Source: an uncultured Granulosicoccaceae bacterium (GTDB taxonomy: Bacteria; Pseudomonadota; Gammaproteobacteria; Granulosicoccales; Granulosicoccaceae). From it: DNA of 64,000 nucleotides. Under the pieces are notes generated by a model. That model saw nothing but the letters and a program-made list of their open reading frames with translations, was not told where the DNA came from and did no database searches. Within the stretch, counting starts at the first letter, position 1. Every line of letters starts with the position of its first letter. The translations under genes and the position numbers were made by a program. Below are positions 27,862-36,282 of the stretch, in pieces. The stretch covers positions 1 through 64,000 of the forward strand of contig CALLOA010000125.1 of assembly GCA_938005265.1 (NCBI GenBank). Direction: 5' to 3'.

Positions 27862-28335
27862 CTAGATTTCCAGTAAAGGCTGCAATTCCTTAAGTGCTTT
27901 TTTATACACATTGCGTTTGAAGAAGATAACTTCCTTGCTGGGCTCCCAGTAATCTACCCATCGCCAATTATCAAATTCCGGTTTCGGCCCAACGCTCAGA
28001 TCGACGTGAGATTCACTGCCTGTCATGAGTAGCATGTACCAGATCTGCTTCTGACCCACGCAAACTGGGCGCTGATTGCGGCGCACGTAGCGCTTTGGCA
28101 GCCGATAGCGCAACCATTCCTTGGTACAACCCAAAACTCTTACATCTCCTGGCTTGAGACCTGTTTCTTCGTACAACTCCCTGTACATGGCTTCCTCGGG
28201 GGATTCCTTGTTATCAATCCCTCCCTGCGGAAATTGCCAGGCATTCTGCCCAACACGTCTGGCCCAGAATACTTTGCCTTCCGGGTTGCTGAGAATGATA
28301 CCAACGTTTGCTCTGTAACCTTCAGAATCAATCAC
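27862..28335 (-). CDS. rppH: RNA pyrophosphohydrolase RppH
   Basis: Nudix hydrolase that removes pyrophosphate from the 5' end of triphosphorylated mRNA and so starts mRNA decay. 157 aa; the Nudix box [22 protein letters not shown] is complete, with WQFPQGG before it and the RppH-type [13 protein letters not shown] segment after it. Monocistronic or following dcd at 171 bases; in many relatives it neighbours ptsP, not here. Confidence 0.95.
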   Translation of the reverse strand: MIDSEGYRANVGIILSNPEGKVFWARRVGQNAWQFPQGGIDNKESPEEAMYRELYEETGLKPGDVRVLGCTKEWLRYRLPKRYVRRNQRPVCVGQKQIWYMLLMTGSESHVDLSVGPKPEFDNWRWVDYWEPSKEVIFFKRNVYKKALKELQPLLEI

Positions 28336-28506
28336 TTATCATTCCTTATAGTAGTTCTTATAGAGTGATTTTTTCAAATTTTTGACCATACGGCAAATCC
28401 GCTTGAAGAGTCCCGGAAACCGCATATTTCTCCATTCAGTCAGTGCAGGAACATTGCCAAATACGGCCAACGACAATAACAGTATCTTTCGATCAGATTA
28501 CCATCA

Positions 28507-29076
28507 TCAGGTTTTCGGCAAAGTCACACCAGTTTGCCCCTGATATTTGCCGCCACGGTCGGCATAGGAGGTTTCACAAACTTCGTCTGATTCGAAAAAA
28601 AGCATCTGTGCGACCCCCTCATGTGCATAAATTTTGGCAGGCAACGGTGTCGTATTAGAGAATTCCAACGTGACATGCCCCTCCCATTCAGGCTCCAGCG
28701 GCGTGACATTGACGATAATGCCGCAGCGGGCATAAGTTGATTTGCCCAGACAGATAGTCAACACATTACGCGGAATCCGAAAATATTCCACAGTACGGGC
28801 TAGAGCAAACGAATTAGGAGGAATAATGCACTCGTCTGCCTTGATATCGACAAAGCTGTCAGGGTCAAAAGCTTTGGGGTCAACGACAGCCGAATTGATA
28901 TTCGTAAAAATTTTGAACTCATCAGCGCATCGCACATCGTAGCCGTAACTCGATGTACCAAACGAGACAATGCGCTGTTGGTCACTATCAAAACGAACCT
29001 GACCAGACTCAAAAGGCTCGATCAAACCATGTTGATCAGCCATCCTGCGGATCCATTTGTCCGATTTTATAGTCAT
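28507..29076 (-). CDS. dcd: dCTP deaminase
   Basis: Deaminates dCTP to dUTP for dTTP synthesis. 189 aa, close to the E. coli 193; the conserved [16 protein letters not shown], the catalytic Glu in GHVTLEFSN and the C-terminal [11 protein letters not shown] are all present. It lies 51 bases downstream of apbC on the same strand, the common apbC-dcd order. Confidence 0.96.
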   Translation of the reverse strand: MTIKSDKWIRRMADQHGLIEPFESGQVRFDSDQQRIVSFGTSSYGYDVRCADEFKIFTNINSAVVDPKAFDPDSFVDIKADECIIPPNSFALARTVEYFRIPRNVLTICLGKSTYARCGIIVNVTPLEPEWEGHVTLEFSNTTPLPAKIYAHEGVAQMLFFESDEVCETSYADRGGKYQGQTGVTLPKT

Positions 29077-29127
29077 ACTTGCGTAATACCGGAAAGCTTG
29101 CTGATCTGCTGTTTTACCTGCAACTGC

Positions 29128-30231
29128 TCAGGTATTTTGTATAACAATCTTGGGAAAACTGGCACTGTAGTCTTTCGCCTGTTGCGACAATCGAGCCGCA
29201 GTTCGACGAGCGATCTCCCGATATATCTCGGCTGTCCGACCGTCCGGATTAGCGACAACAGTAGGTTTGCCACTATCCGCCTGCAATCGAATATCAAGCT
29301 CCAATGGCAGACTACCCAGCAGATTGATACCGGCTTCTGCGGCCAGAGACTTTCCACCACCTTCACCAAAAATGTGCTCCTCCTTGCCACACTGACTGCA
29401 TACGTGAAGACTCATGTTTTCAACAATGCCCAATATCGGCACATCAACCTTCTCGAACATCTTCAAACCTTTGCGCGCATCCAGCAGCGCGATGTCCTGT
29501 GGTGTTGTGACGATAACCGCACCACTGACAGGTACTTTCTGAGCCAATGTCAGCTGTGTATCACCGGTGCCGGGGGGCAGATCAATAACCAGGTAGTCAA
29601 GATCGCGCCAATGCGTTTGCGTCAGCATCTGTTCAAGAGCTTGAGTCACCATGGGGCCGCGCCAGATCATCGGCGAATCCTCCTCCACCAGAAAGCCGAT
29701 CGACATGGTTTGCACGCCATAGTTTTCCATGGGCTCGAGTGTCTTGCCATCAGGCGAATCCGGCTGTCCGGACAAGCCCATCATGCGTGGTTGGCTAGGC
29801 CCGTAAATATCAGCATCAAGCATCCCTACGCGGGCACCCTCGGACGCCAATGCTAACGCCAGGTTGACCGATGTCGTTGATTTACCGACGCCACCTTTAC
29901 CGCTGGCAACAGCAATAATATTCTTGATATTGTCCATACGGGTTACACCGCGCTGGACACTATGCGCTGTCACGGCATGGCTTACAGATACTTGTGCACC
30001 CGCAACACCCGCTTCCGTTTCAATAATTTTTTGCAGTTCCCCAGCCAGCACTTCGCCATAGCGGGCACAGGGAAAAGGCAACTCGATTTTCACATCTGCC
30101 GTATCGCCGGTAACCGTTACCGCTTTAATGGCACCGCAATCCGCCAGAGTGGACTCCAGGTGTGGCTCCACGTACTGACCGATTGCCGTCTCGATTTTTT
30201 GCTGAAGTGGATTATTGTCGGTTGAACCCAT
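29128..30231 (-). CDS. apbC: Iron-sulfur cluster carrier ApbC/Mrp
   Basis: P-loop ATPase that carries and delivers Fe-S clusters. About 367 aa. An N-terminal MIP18/FeS-assembly-like domain (residues 1-90) is followed by the deviant Walker A GKGGVGKSTTS, DADIYGPSQPRMMG, and the CxxC cluster-binding pair in HVCSQCGKEE. The ATG at 30231 was taken, since upstream of it there is no conserved sequence. It is divergent from metG, as in E. coli. Confidence 0.95.
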   Translation of the reverse strand: MGSTDNNPLQQKIETAIGQYVEPHLESTLADCGAIKAVTVTGDTADVKIELPFPCARYGEVLAGELQKIIETEAGVAGAQVSVSHAVTAHSVQRGVTRMDNIKNIIAVASGKGGVGKSTTSVNLALALASEGARVGMLDADIYGPSQPRMMGLSGQPDSPDGKTLEPMENYGVQTMSIGFLVEEDSPMIWRGPMVTQALEQMLTQTHWRDLDYLVIDLPPGTGDTQLTLAQKVPVSGAVIVTTPQDIALLDARKGLKMFEKVDVPILGIVENMSLHVCSQCGKEEHIFGEGGGKSLAAEAGINLLGSLPLELDIRLQADSGKPTVVANPDGRTAEIYREIARRTAARLSQQAKDYSASFPKIVIQNT

Positions 30232-30312
30232 GGTTAAATTCCAATTGCTCTTTGCGGCTTTTATTCGCGTTTTTGCAGTTACTTGGATATACACGCTCTA
30301 CACGCAAGTATG

Positions 30313-30334
30313 TATAGCCAGTTTATAGCCAGTT
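30313..30334. repeat. Exact 11-bp tandem duplication
   Basis: TATAGCCAGTT occurs twice head to tail (30313-30323, 30324-30334) in the apbC/metG spacer. Confidence 0.88.
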
Positions 30335-30592
30335 GTGGCTTAGCGGAGCTTGCAGCTCACTTGCGGCCTGAGGGCCATTTTACAAGTGACTTTTTAGCAG
30401 CTTTTGTTAGCGCAGACAGCCCCGCCAAACACTGATAAGCTAAGATCTCAACTATACACTGAAAATACGGAATCCGGCGCTGTTCGGGTTACCACTGCGG
30501 GCCAATTGCAGATTTTTTTGACAGGCCATGAGCCCTGACAAAACTTGCAAGCAGCCCGGCCCGATCAACCTATAGATATTACTTTGCGCACT

Positions 30593-30618
30593 GACGCCGG
30601 GTTCCAATTGCCGGCGTC
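30593..30618 (+). promoter_or_regulatory. Hairpin in the metG leader
   Basis: GACGCCGG (30593-30600) pairs with CCGGCGTC (30611-30618) around a 10-base loop, 30 bases before the metG ATG. It could affect translation of metG; no T-run follows, so it is not a terminator. Confidence 0.35.
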
Positions 30619-30648
30619 TTCCGGCAAGCGCCAGCGCACCGAGACAAC

Positions 30649-32682
30649 ATGGCCGACAAGCAACGAAAAATCCTGGTTACCGCCGCCCTACCCTATGCCA
30701 ATGGCCCTCTGCATATCGGACACATGCTGGAATATGTGCAGTGCGATATCTGGGTTCGGTTCCAGCGCCTGATGGGGCACCACTGCGACTGGGTCTGGGC
30801 CGATGACGCCCACGGCACGCCGATTATGCTGAGAGCCGAGCAGCTCGGTATCACACCCCTGCAATTGACCGAGCAGATCAAGCTCGAGCACGAGCGCGAC
30901 ATTGCCGGCTTTCTTCTCTCTCCGGATAATTTTCACAGCACTCATTCCGACGAGAACAGAGAACTTGCCGAGCTGGTGTACACCCGAAACCGTGATGCCG
31001 GTCTCATCAGGAAACGCACCATCGCTCAGCTTTATGACGCTGAAAAAGACATGTTCCTGCCAGATCGCTACGTTAAGGGCGAATGTCCTAACTGTGGGAG
31101 CGCTGACCAGTATGGTGATAACTGCGAAAAATGCAGCGCCACCTATGACGCCACTGAACTTAAAAACCCGATATCGGTAGTATCAGGAAGTACGCCCGTC
31201 GAGCGCGATTCCGAGCAATATTTTTTCGCCCTTTCGGACTACTCGGAGTGGCTGTCCAAATGGACGGCAAGCGGAACATTGCAACCGGAAATTGCCAACA
31301 AAATCCGAGAGTGGCTGGATAGCGGCTTGCAGGACTGGGATATTTCGCGCAATGCTCCTTATTGGGGTTTCGAAATTCCAGATGCGCCGGGAAAGTACTT
31401 CTATGTCTGGCTCGATGCGCCGATTGGCTATATTGCCAGCTACAAGAATCTGATGGACCGCCGTGGCGGGGACTACCTTGACGCCTGGCGCAAAGACTCG
31501 GATTTCGAGCTCTACCATTTCATCGGAAAAGATATCGCCAACTTTCATACGCTGTTCTGGCCTGCATTACTTGATGGCGCGGGACTGCGCACGCCAAACG
31601 GTGTGTTCTGCCACGGCTTTCTGATGGTTGATGACAACAAGATGAGTAAGTCACGGGGCACTTTTGTATCAGCCAATACCTACCTGAAACATCTGGATCC
31701 TGAGTACCTGCGCTACTATTTCGCTGCCAAACTTAACGATGGCGTGGCAGACTTCAATCTGCAGCTGGAAGACTTCAGCCAACGCGTCAACGCGGATCTG
31801 GTGGGCAAGGTTGTTAATATCGCCAGCCGCTGTGCAGGTTTCATCACTAAACAGTTTGATGGCAAACTGGCGACTCAACTACCTTCCGAGTGCGCAGCTG
31901 ACTACCAGGCAATGCTTGCGCAGTGGCCGACCATTGCCGGGTTTTACGAGTCACGCGAATTTGGCAAAGCCATCAGGGAAATTATCCAGATTGCTGAAAA
32001 AGCTAACGTGTACATTGCCGATGCCGAGCCATGGGTAAAAATTAAAGACGACGCCAGCCGTGCAGAAGTGCAGCAGATTTGTACTGCCGGCATCAATTAT
32101 TTCCGCCTTATCGTTACTTATCTCTCGCCAGTGCTGCCCTCCTTGACCTCTAAAACCGAGGAGTTTCTGGGCGTACCCCTTACTCTTGAGAACCTGGACA
32201 CGCCGTTACTCGATCACAGCATAACCAAATTCAAACCCATGGTTGTGCGCATTGAAGAGAAAAACTTGAACGGCATGATTGAAGATACCAAGGAGGAAGC
32301 CAAAGCTTTTACAGCACCTGCAGCAGGAACCGCTTTGGCAGATGAGCCATTGAAAGCCGAAATCGAATACGACGACTTCGACAAATGTGATTTCCGCATC
32401 GCGAAAATTGTGGATGCACAACATGTTGAAGGTGCTGACAAACTACTTCAGTTGACTCTCGACATTGGCGGCGAAACCAGAAACGTATTTGCCGGAATCA
32501 AGTCAGCATACCCGCCGGAAGATCTGATCGGACGACTGACTGTAATGGTTGCTAATCTTAAACCTCGAAAAATGCGATTTGGCATGTCAGAAGGTATGGT
32601 ACTGGCTGCGGGACCAGGCGGTAAGGACCTGTTCATACTGAACCCCGACGAGGGTGCTGCACCCGGCATGCGTGTTAAGTGA
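30649..32682 (+). CDS. metG: Methionyl-tRNA synthetase
   Basis: Charges both initiator and elongator tRNA-Met. 677 aa. Class I HIGH motif in [12 protein letters not shown] near residue 13, the zinc knuckle [17 protein letters not shown] near residue 145, KMSKSRGTF near residue 332, and a C-terminal Trbp111/EMAP tRNA-binding domain (residues ~575-677), the dimeric E. coli-type architecture. The start ATG is 30649. Divergent from apbC, followed by rnfA after 64 bases, as in Pseudomonas. Confidence 0.97.
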   Translation: MADKQRKILVTAALPYANGPLHIGHMLEYVQCDIWVRFQRLMGHHCDWVWADDAHGTPIMLRAEQLGITPLQLTEQIKLEHERDIAGFLLSPDNFHSTHSDENRELAELVYTRNRDAGLIRKRTIAQLYDAEKDMFLPDRYVKGECPNCGSADQYGDNCEKCSATYDATELKNPISVVSGSTPVERDSEQYFFALSDYSEWLSKWTASGTLQPEIANKIREWLDSGLQDWDISRNAPYWGFEIPDAPGKYFYVWLDAPIGYIASYKNLMDRRGGDYLDAWRKDSDFELYHFIGKDIANFHTLFWPALLDGAGLRTPNGVFCHGFLMVDDNKMSKSRGTFVSANTYLKHLDPEYLRYYFAAKLNDGVADFNLQLEDFSQRVNADLVGKVVNIASRCAGFITKQFDGKLATQLPSECAADYQAMLAQWPTIAGFYESREFGKAIREIIQIAEKANVYIADAEPWVKIKDDASRAEVQQICTAGINYFRLIVTYLSPVLPSLTSKTEEFLGVPLTLENLDTPLLDHSITKFKPMVVRIEEKNLNGMIEDTKEEAKAFTAPAAGTALADEPLKAEIEYDDFDKCDFRIAKIVDAQHVEGADKLLQLTLDIGGETRNVFAGIKSAYPPEDLIGRLTVMVANLKPRKMRFGMSEGMVLAAGPGGKDLFILNPDEGAAPGMRVK

Positions 32683-32746
32683 ATGCACTCACGCGATCAT
32701 TTGCCGCCCGAACTGATCCAAATCTTTATATTCTGACGGGCAGATA

Positions 32747-33331
32747 ATGAGCTGGTTGCTAATTCTCGCGAGCACAGTTTTCGTCAACAATTTTGTACTG
32801 GCACGATTCCTTGGCCTCTGCCCTTTCATGGGTGTTTCAAAAAGTATTGATACCGCTCTCGGCATGGGGCTGGCAACTACGTTTGTTCTGACACTGGCGG
32901 CAGCTGCAAGCTACCTTGTCGAAACTTATATTCTGGTACCACTGAATGCCACTTTCCTGCGCACTATCGCCTTTATACTGATTATCGCAGCACTGGTTCA
33001 ATTTACCGAGCTGTGGCTGCGTTATGCCAGCCCCTTGATGCACAGGCTACTGGGATTGTATTTACCCTTAATCACAACGAACTGTGCTGTACTGGGTGTG
33101 GCACTACTCACAGTTCGTCAGAATGACTCACTGGCAGAAGCAGCCTTCTTTGGTTTTGGCGCTGCTCTGGGTTTTTGCCTGGTGCTGGTACTTTTCGCGG
33201 CGTTGCGTGAACGCATAGATGCATCCGATGTTCCACAGCCCTTTCGAGGCAGCGCAATCGCAATGATTACTGCAGGCATGATGTCACTGGCATTTATGGG
33301 TTTTGCCGGTATGGATCGAGCGCTACCCTGA
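32747..33331 (+). CDS. rnfA: Rnf electron transport complex subunit RnfA
   Basis: 194 aa inner-membrane subunit with six hydrophobic segments, belonging to the RnfA/RnfE pair that holds the intramembrane iron-sulfur centre. The family motifs [18 protein letters not shown] and [15 protein letters not shown] carry the conserved cysteines. First gene of the first half of the split rnf operon. Confidence 0.95.
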   Translation: MSWLLILASTVFVNNFVLARFLGLCPFMGVSKSIDTALGMGLATTFVLTLAAAASYLVETYILVPLNATFLRTIAFILIIAALVQFTELWLRYASPLMHRLLGLYLPLITTNCAVLGVALLTVRQNDSLAEAAFFGFGAALGFCLVLVLFAALRERIDASDVPQPFRGSAIAMITAGMMSLAFMGFAGMDRALP

Positions 33332-33361
33332 CAGCACCCAAAGGGAACGACTGACCAAACT

Positions 33362-33895
33362 GTGATAAGTGCGAGCACCATTCAACCGCTGTTAGCTGCA
33401 CTACTGCTATGTTTGCTGGCGATCATCGCTGCAAGCCTGCTACACCACCTGTCGCGCAAGTTAGTCTCTGATGATAGCGATCTTGTCGATCGGATAGATG
33501 CTCTACTGCCACAAACCCAATGTGCTCAGTGCGAGTATCCGGGCTGCCGTCCGTATGCCGAAGCCATTGCAGCAGGAACGGCCGAAATCAATCGTTGTCC
33601 GCCGGGTGGACCCGCCGGAATTGAAGCCCTGGCAACGTTACTTGGGCGGGAAGTGATACCACTGGACAGTTCACTACAGGAGCACAAGCCTGCATTGGCG
33701 GCATTAATTCGTGAAGACGAATGCATAGGCTGCACGCTTTGCATACACGCCTGTCCGGTTGATGCGATCGTCGGGGCATCGCGCCAGATGCACACAGTGA
33801 TTGCATCACACTGCACAGGCTGCGAACTCTGTCTGCCACCGTGCCCGGTTGATTGTATTGATCTGGTTAATCCGTTGCAGCAATCTGCCACATGA
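33362..33895 (+). CDS. rnfB: Rnf electron transport complex subunit RnfB
   Basis: 177 aa ferredoxin-like subunit that accepts electrons. An N-terminal membrane anchor (residues 8-28), a 4Fe-4S motif with C54, C57, C62 and C79, then two ferredoxin clusters, C121/124/127/131 and C151/154/157/161. GTG start at 33362, 30 bases after rnfA. The stop overlaps the rnfC start by 4 bases (ATGA). Confidence 0.95.
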   Translation: MISASTIQPLLAALLLCLLAIIAASLLHHLSRKLVSDDSDLVDRIDALLPQTQCAQCEYPGCRPYAEAIAAGTAEINRCPPGGPAGIEALATLLGREVIPLDSSLQEHKPALAALIREDECIGCTLCIHACPVDAIVGASRQMHTVIASHCTGCELCLPPCPVDCIDLVNPLQQSAT

Positions 33896-35646
33896 GTACT
33901 TCGTCACCCAACAACAAGGCAGAAGAAACAGGCGGTGCAAATGGGACCGGGCAGGTCAAATCGACAAGAGGCTTGTCTCTGGTTGCAGACCAATGGAACA
34001 CGCTTCGAAATCCGGTACTGAAGCTCATGCATTTGCATGAAACGTCCTCTGCTACAAATGCCACAAATGCCACAACCGCTGTAAAAAAATCACCTGCTCA
34101 TCTCGACATCATAAACATACCAAGCCCCCGACAACTACAGTTTACTTTGTCTTATCGCGGCACAGCACTACGAGCGACTGTATCTGTAGGACAACAACTT
34201 GAGCGCGGCGATTCCCTCACAGAACAACTGCCAACTAACCCTAAAAACGCGTTGCCACCCATCTTAAGCCCGACAACAGCAGTCGTTAAGTCAATTGAAC
34301 GCACGGCATGCAAGAAATATACGAAAGTTATTTTATCTGTCACACACTCTGACAAAAACGTAAATCAGGATTTGCAACACAACACAACGTCTGGCAATTC
34401 TACCAACAATAAAACCAGCTCTGCACAAGCAAGTGCTCTACCATGGTATTGCGAGCAATGGAAATTATTGTCGTGGGAACAACGTTGGCGCGCTGTTCGC
34501 GATAGTTCAATACGCGGTCATGGAGGTGGCGGATTTCTATTGGCTGACAAGGCAAACCGCACAATCGAAACCATGATAATCAATGCGGTGGAATGCGAAC
34601 CACTAATTTCCTGCGATGCAGCTCTAATCAACCATCATTCAGCTGAAGTCTTACTCGGTATAATTTCGATCATGGAACTAAGCGATTGCCGTCGTTGCAT
34701 AATTGCGTTTGAAACAGGCGACGAATGGCAAGCAGAATTGCTACAAAAAGCAATCAGCGATTTGCAGCGGCAATATGAAAACCCGCAAGAACAACAAACC
34801 ATTCAGCGCCTTTGTGATCGCCTGTCTGTTTTAATGGTACCGGCGGTCTACCCACAAGGAGCTGAACGCATTCTCATTGAAACGGTGACAGGAATAAAGT
34901 TGCGCGAAAATGAATTGCCTGGGGATCACAACATCTGCTGCACAAATGTTGCAACCTGTCATGCCTTGTATCATCTAGGTCACAAAGGCCATCCGCCTAC
35001 GCAACGGATTATGACAATGACCGGCGACGCTATGTACGAGTCAGTCTGGGGTACACCCGTTAATATACAAACCGTTTACGGCACACCGCTGAACACCTTA
35101 CTTGAAACCGCAGGCATTGATGCTGGCAAAGTTCGCATTCAACTGGGCGGCCCGGTATGTGGTGTGCAGATTGATTCACTTGATCATGCAGTTGATGCTA
35201 GCAGCAATTGCCTGGTCATAAGTAAAAGTCAGACTATCGAACAAACCGACAATTGCATTCGCTGTGGCAATTGTGCGGACGCTTGTCCGGCCTCATTACT
35301 GCCACAACAATTGCATCTTGCCATATCCAGCGGCAACCGCAGTCTTGCAAAAACTTACAACCTGTCAGCGTGCCTGGAATGTGGTTGCTGTGACCTTGTG
35401 TGCCCAAGCAACATTCCACTAACAGCGCAATTTCGTGACGCCCGGAAAATCGCTGATGAAGAGAAGATCAAAGCAGATAATGCAGCACTCGCTCTGGAGC
35501 GCTATGAGGCAAGAAAGATTCGCCTGGAAAAGCGTGAAGCCGAACGCCGTGAATTACGCCAGCAGCGGAAATTGAACACAGATGACAAAGCACTAAAAAA
35601 GAAAAAAATAGCGGAAGCCTTGGCAAGAGCGCGTAAAAAAAATTAG
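33892..35646 (+). CDS. rnfC: Rnf electron transport complex subunit RnfC, divergent
   Basis: 584 aa membrane-associated subunit that oxidises NADH. The middle domain has NAVECEPLISCD, YPQGAERILIE and a SLBB-type region; two ferredoxin clusters lie at C455/458/461/465 and C494/497/500/504. Several places differ from the family: the flavin/NADH-site segment reads GHGGGGFLLADK where GLGGAxFPT is usual, the biotinyl-like N-terminal domain is weakly conserved, and a Thr/Asn-rich insert sits at residues 155-180. The C-terminal 65 residues are a Lys/Arg/Glu coiled coil. It ends the first rnf block; rnfD does not follow. Confidence 0.9.
   Translation: MSTSSPNNKAEETGGANGTGQVKSTRGLSLVADQWNTLRNPVLKLMHLHETSSATNATNATTAVKKSPAHLDIINIPSPRQLQFTLSYRGTALRATVSVGQQLERGDSLTEQLPTNPKNALPPILSPTTAVVKSIERTACKKYTKVILSVTHSDKNVNQDLQHNTTSGNSTNNKTSSAQASALPWYCEQWKLLSWEQRWRAVRDSSIRGHGGGGFLLADKANRTIETMIINAVECEPLISCDAALINHHSAEVLLGIISIMELSDCRRCIIAFETGDEWQAELLQKAISDLQRQYENPQEQQTIQRLCDRLSVLMVPAVYPQGAERILIETVTGIKLRENELPGDHNICCTNVATCHALYHLGHKGHPPTQRIMTMTGDAMYESVWGTPVNIQTVYGTPLNTLLETAGIDAGKVRIQLGGPVCGVQIDSLDHAVDASSNCLVISKSQTIEQTDNCIRCGNCADACPASLLPQQLHLAISSGNRSLAKTYNLSACLECGCCDLVCPSNIPLTAQFRDARKIADEEKIKADNAALALERYEARKIRLEKREAERRELRQQRKLNTDDKALKKKKIAEALARARKKN
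34054..34071 (+). repeat. 9-bp tandem duplication in rnfC
   Basis: ACAAATGCC is repeated exactly (34054-34062, 34063-34071), encoding a duplicated T-N-A in the low-complexity N-terminal part of RnfC. Confidence 0.8.
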
Positions 35647-35702
35647 ACAACAGTCCAGCGTACGTTTTAATAAAAATCAACAGTCGCTACAGTAATAATC
35701 AG

Positions 35703-35733
35703 TGGCTACAGCAATAAATAATCACTGTAGCCA
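35703..35733. terminator. Hairpin between convergent rnfC and VOC genes
   Basis: TGGCTACAG (35703-35711) pairs perfectly with CTGTAGCCA (35725-35733) over a 13-base loop; a further copy of GCTACAG stands at 35686-35692. No long T tract follows, so terminator function is only probable from the convergent setting. Confidence 0.4.
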
Positions 35734-35751
35734 ACCGATATACCAGACTTA

Positions 35752-36138
35752 TTATTTAGCGGGCCGATGCATCGCGCATACTTTGTTGCCAGCTGGATCA
35801 AGCAGGTAGGCAAGGTAAAGTTGACCGCTAGTTGGTAGTTCACGAATCCCGGGAGGGTCTTCTACGGCCGTACCGCCATTAGCCAAGCCGGCCGCATGCC
35901 AGGCATCCACTTCTTCAGCGCTTGCAGCTAAAAAGCCGATAGTTCCTCCATTGGCACCAGTGGCAGCATCACCATTCAATGGTTTTGTCAATCCAAAGAC
36001 CCCAGTACTTGAACGATAAAAGCAACGACCCTTGGGGTCGACTTTTCCTTCTGAATGACCCAGCACATTCAAGGCCGCATCGTAGAACTTCTTTGATTCT
36101 TCAATATCATTGGCACCGATCATCACGTGGCTGAACAT
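35752..36138 (-). CDS. VOC-family (glyoxalase/dioxygenase fold) protein
   Basis: 128 aa, one pair of beta-alpha-beta-beta-beta modules. The start HVMIGANDIEESKKFYDAAL and the end YLAYLLDPAGNKVCAMHRP are typical of the VOC superfamily; an N-terminal His and a Glu/Asp-rich second half could bind metal. The substrate is unknown. It is convergent with rnfC and begins the group of genes that separates the two rnf halves. Confidence 0.85.
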   Translation of the reverse strand: MFSHVMIGANDIEESKKFYDAALNVLGHSEGKVDPKGRCFYRSSTGVFGLTKPLNGDAATGANGGTIGFLAASAEEVDAWHAAGLANGGTAVEDPPGIRELPTSGQLYLAYLLDPAGNKVCAMHRPAK

Positions 36139-36282
36139 ACAAAACCTCTAGTTGCTTGGAAACATTGTGGTAGGCATTATGGCGCTGCAGAACACATCAG
36201 ACAAGCAATAGAAATTCATTATCTAAAACACCAAGTAATAAAAATAGTTAGACTTGCCGTGGCAGATGCAAGATCTATCTCT

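Larger units (their letters stand above)
30232..30648. other. Divergent apbC/metG intergenic region
   Basis: 417 bases. Visible structure: an exact 11-bp tandem duplication at 30313-30334 and a hairpin with an 8-bp stem at 30593-30618 just before metG. No convincing promoter boxes were seen. Confidence 0.5.
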
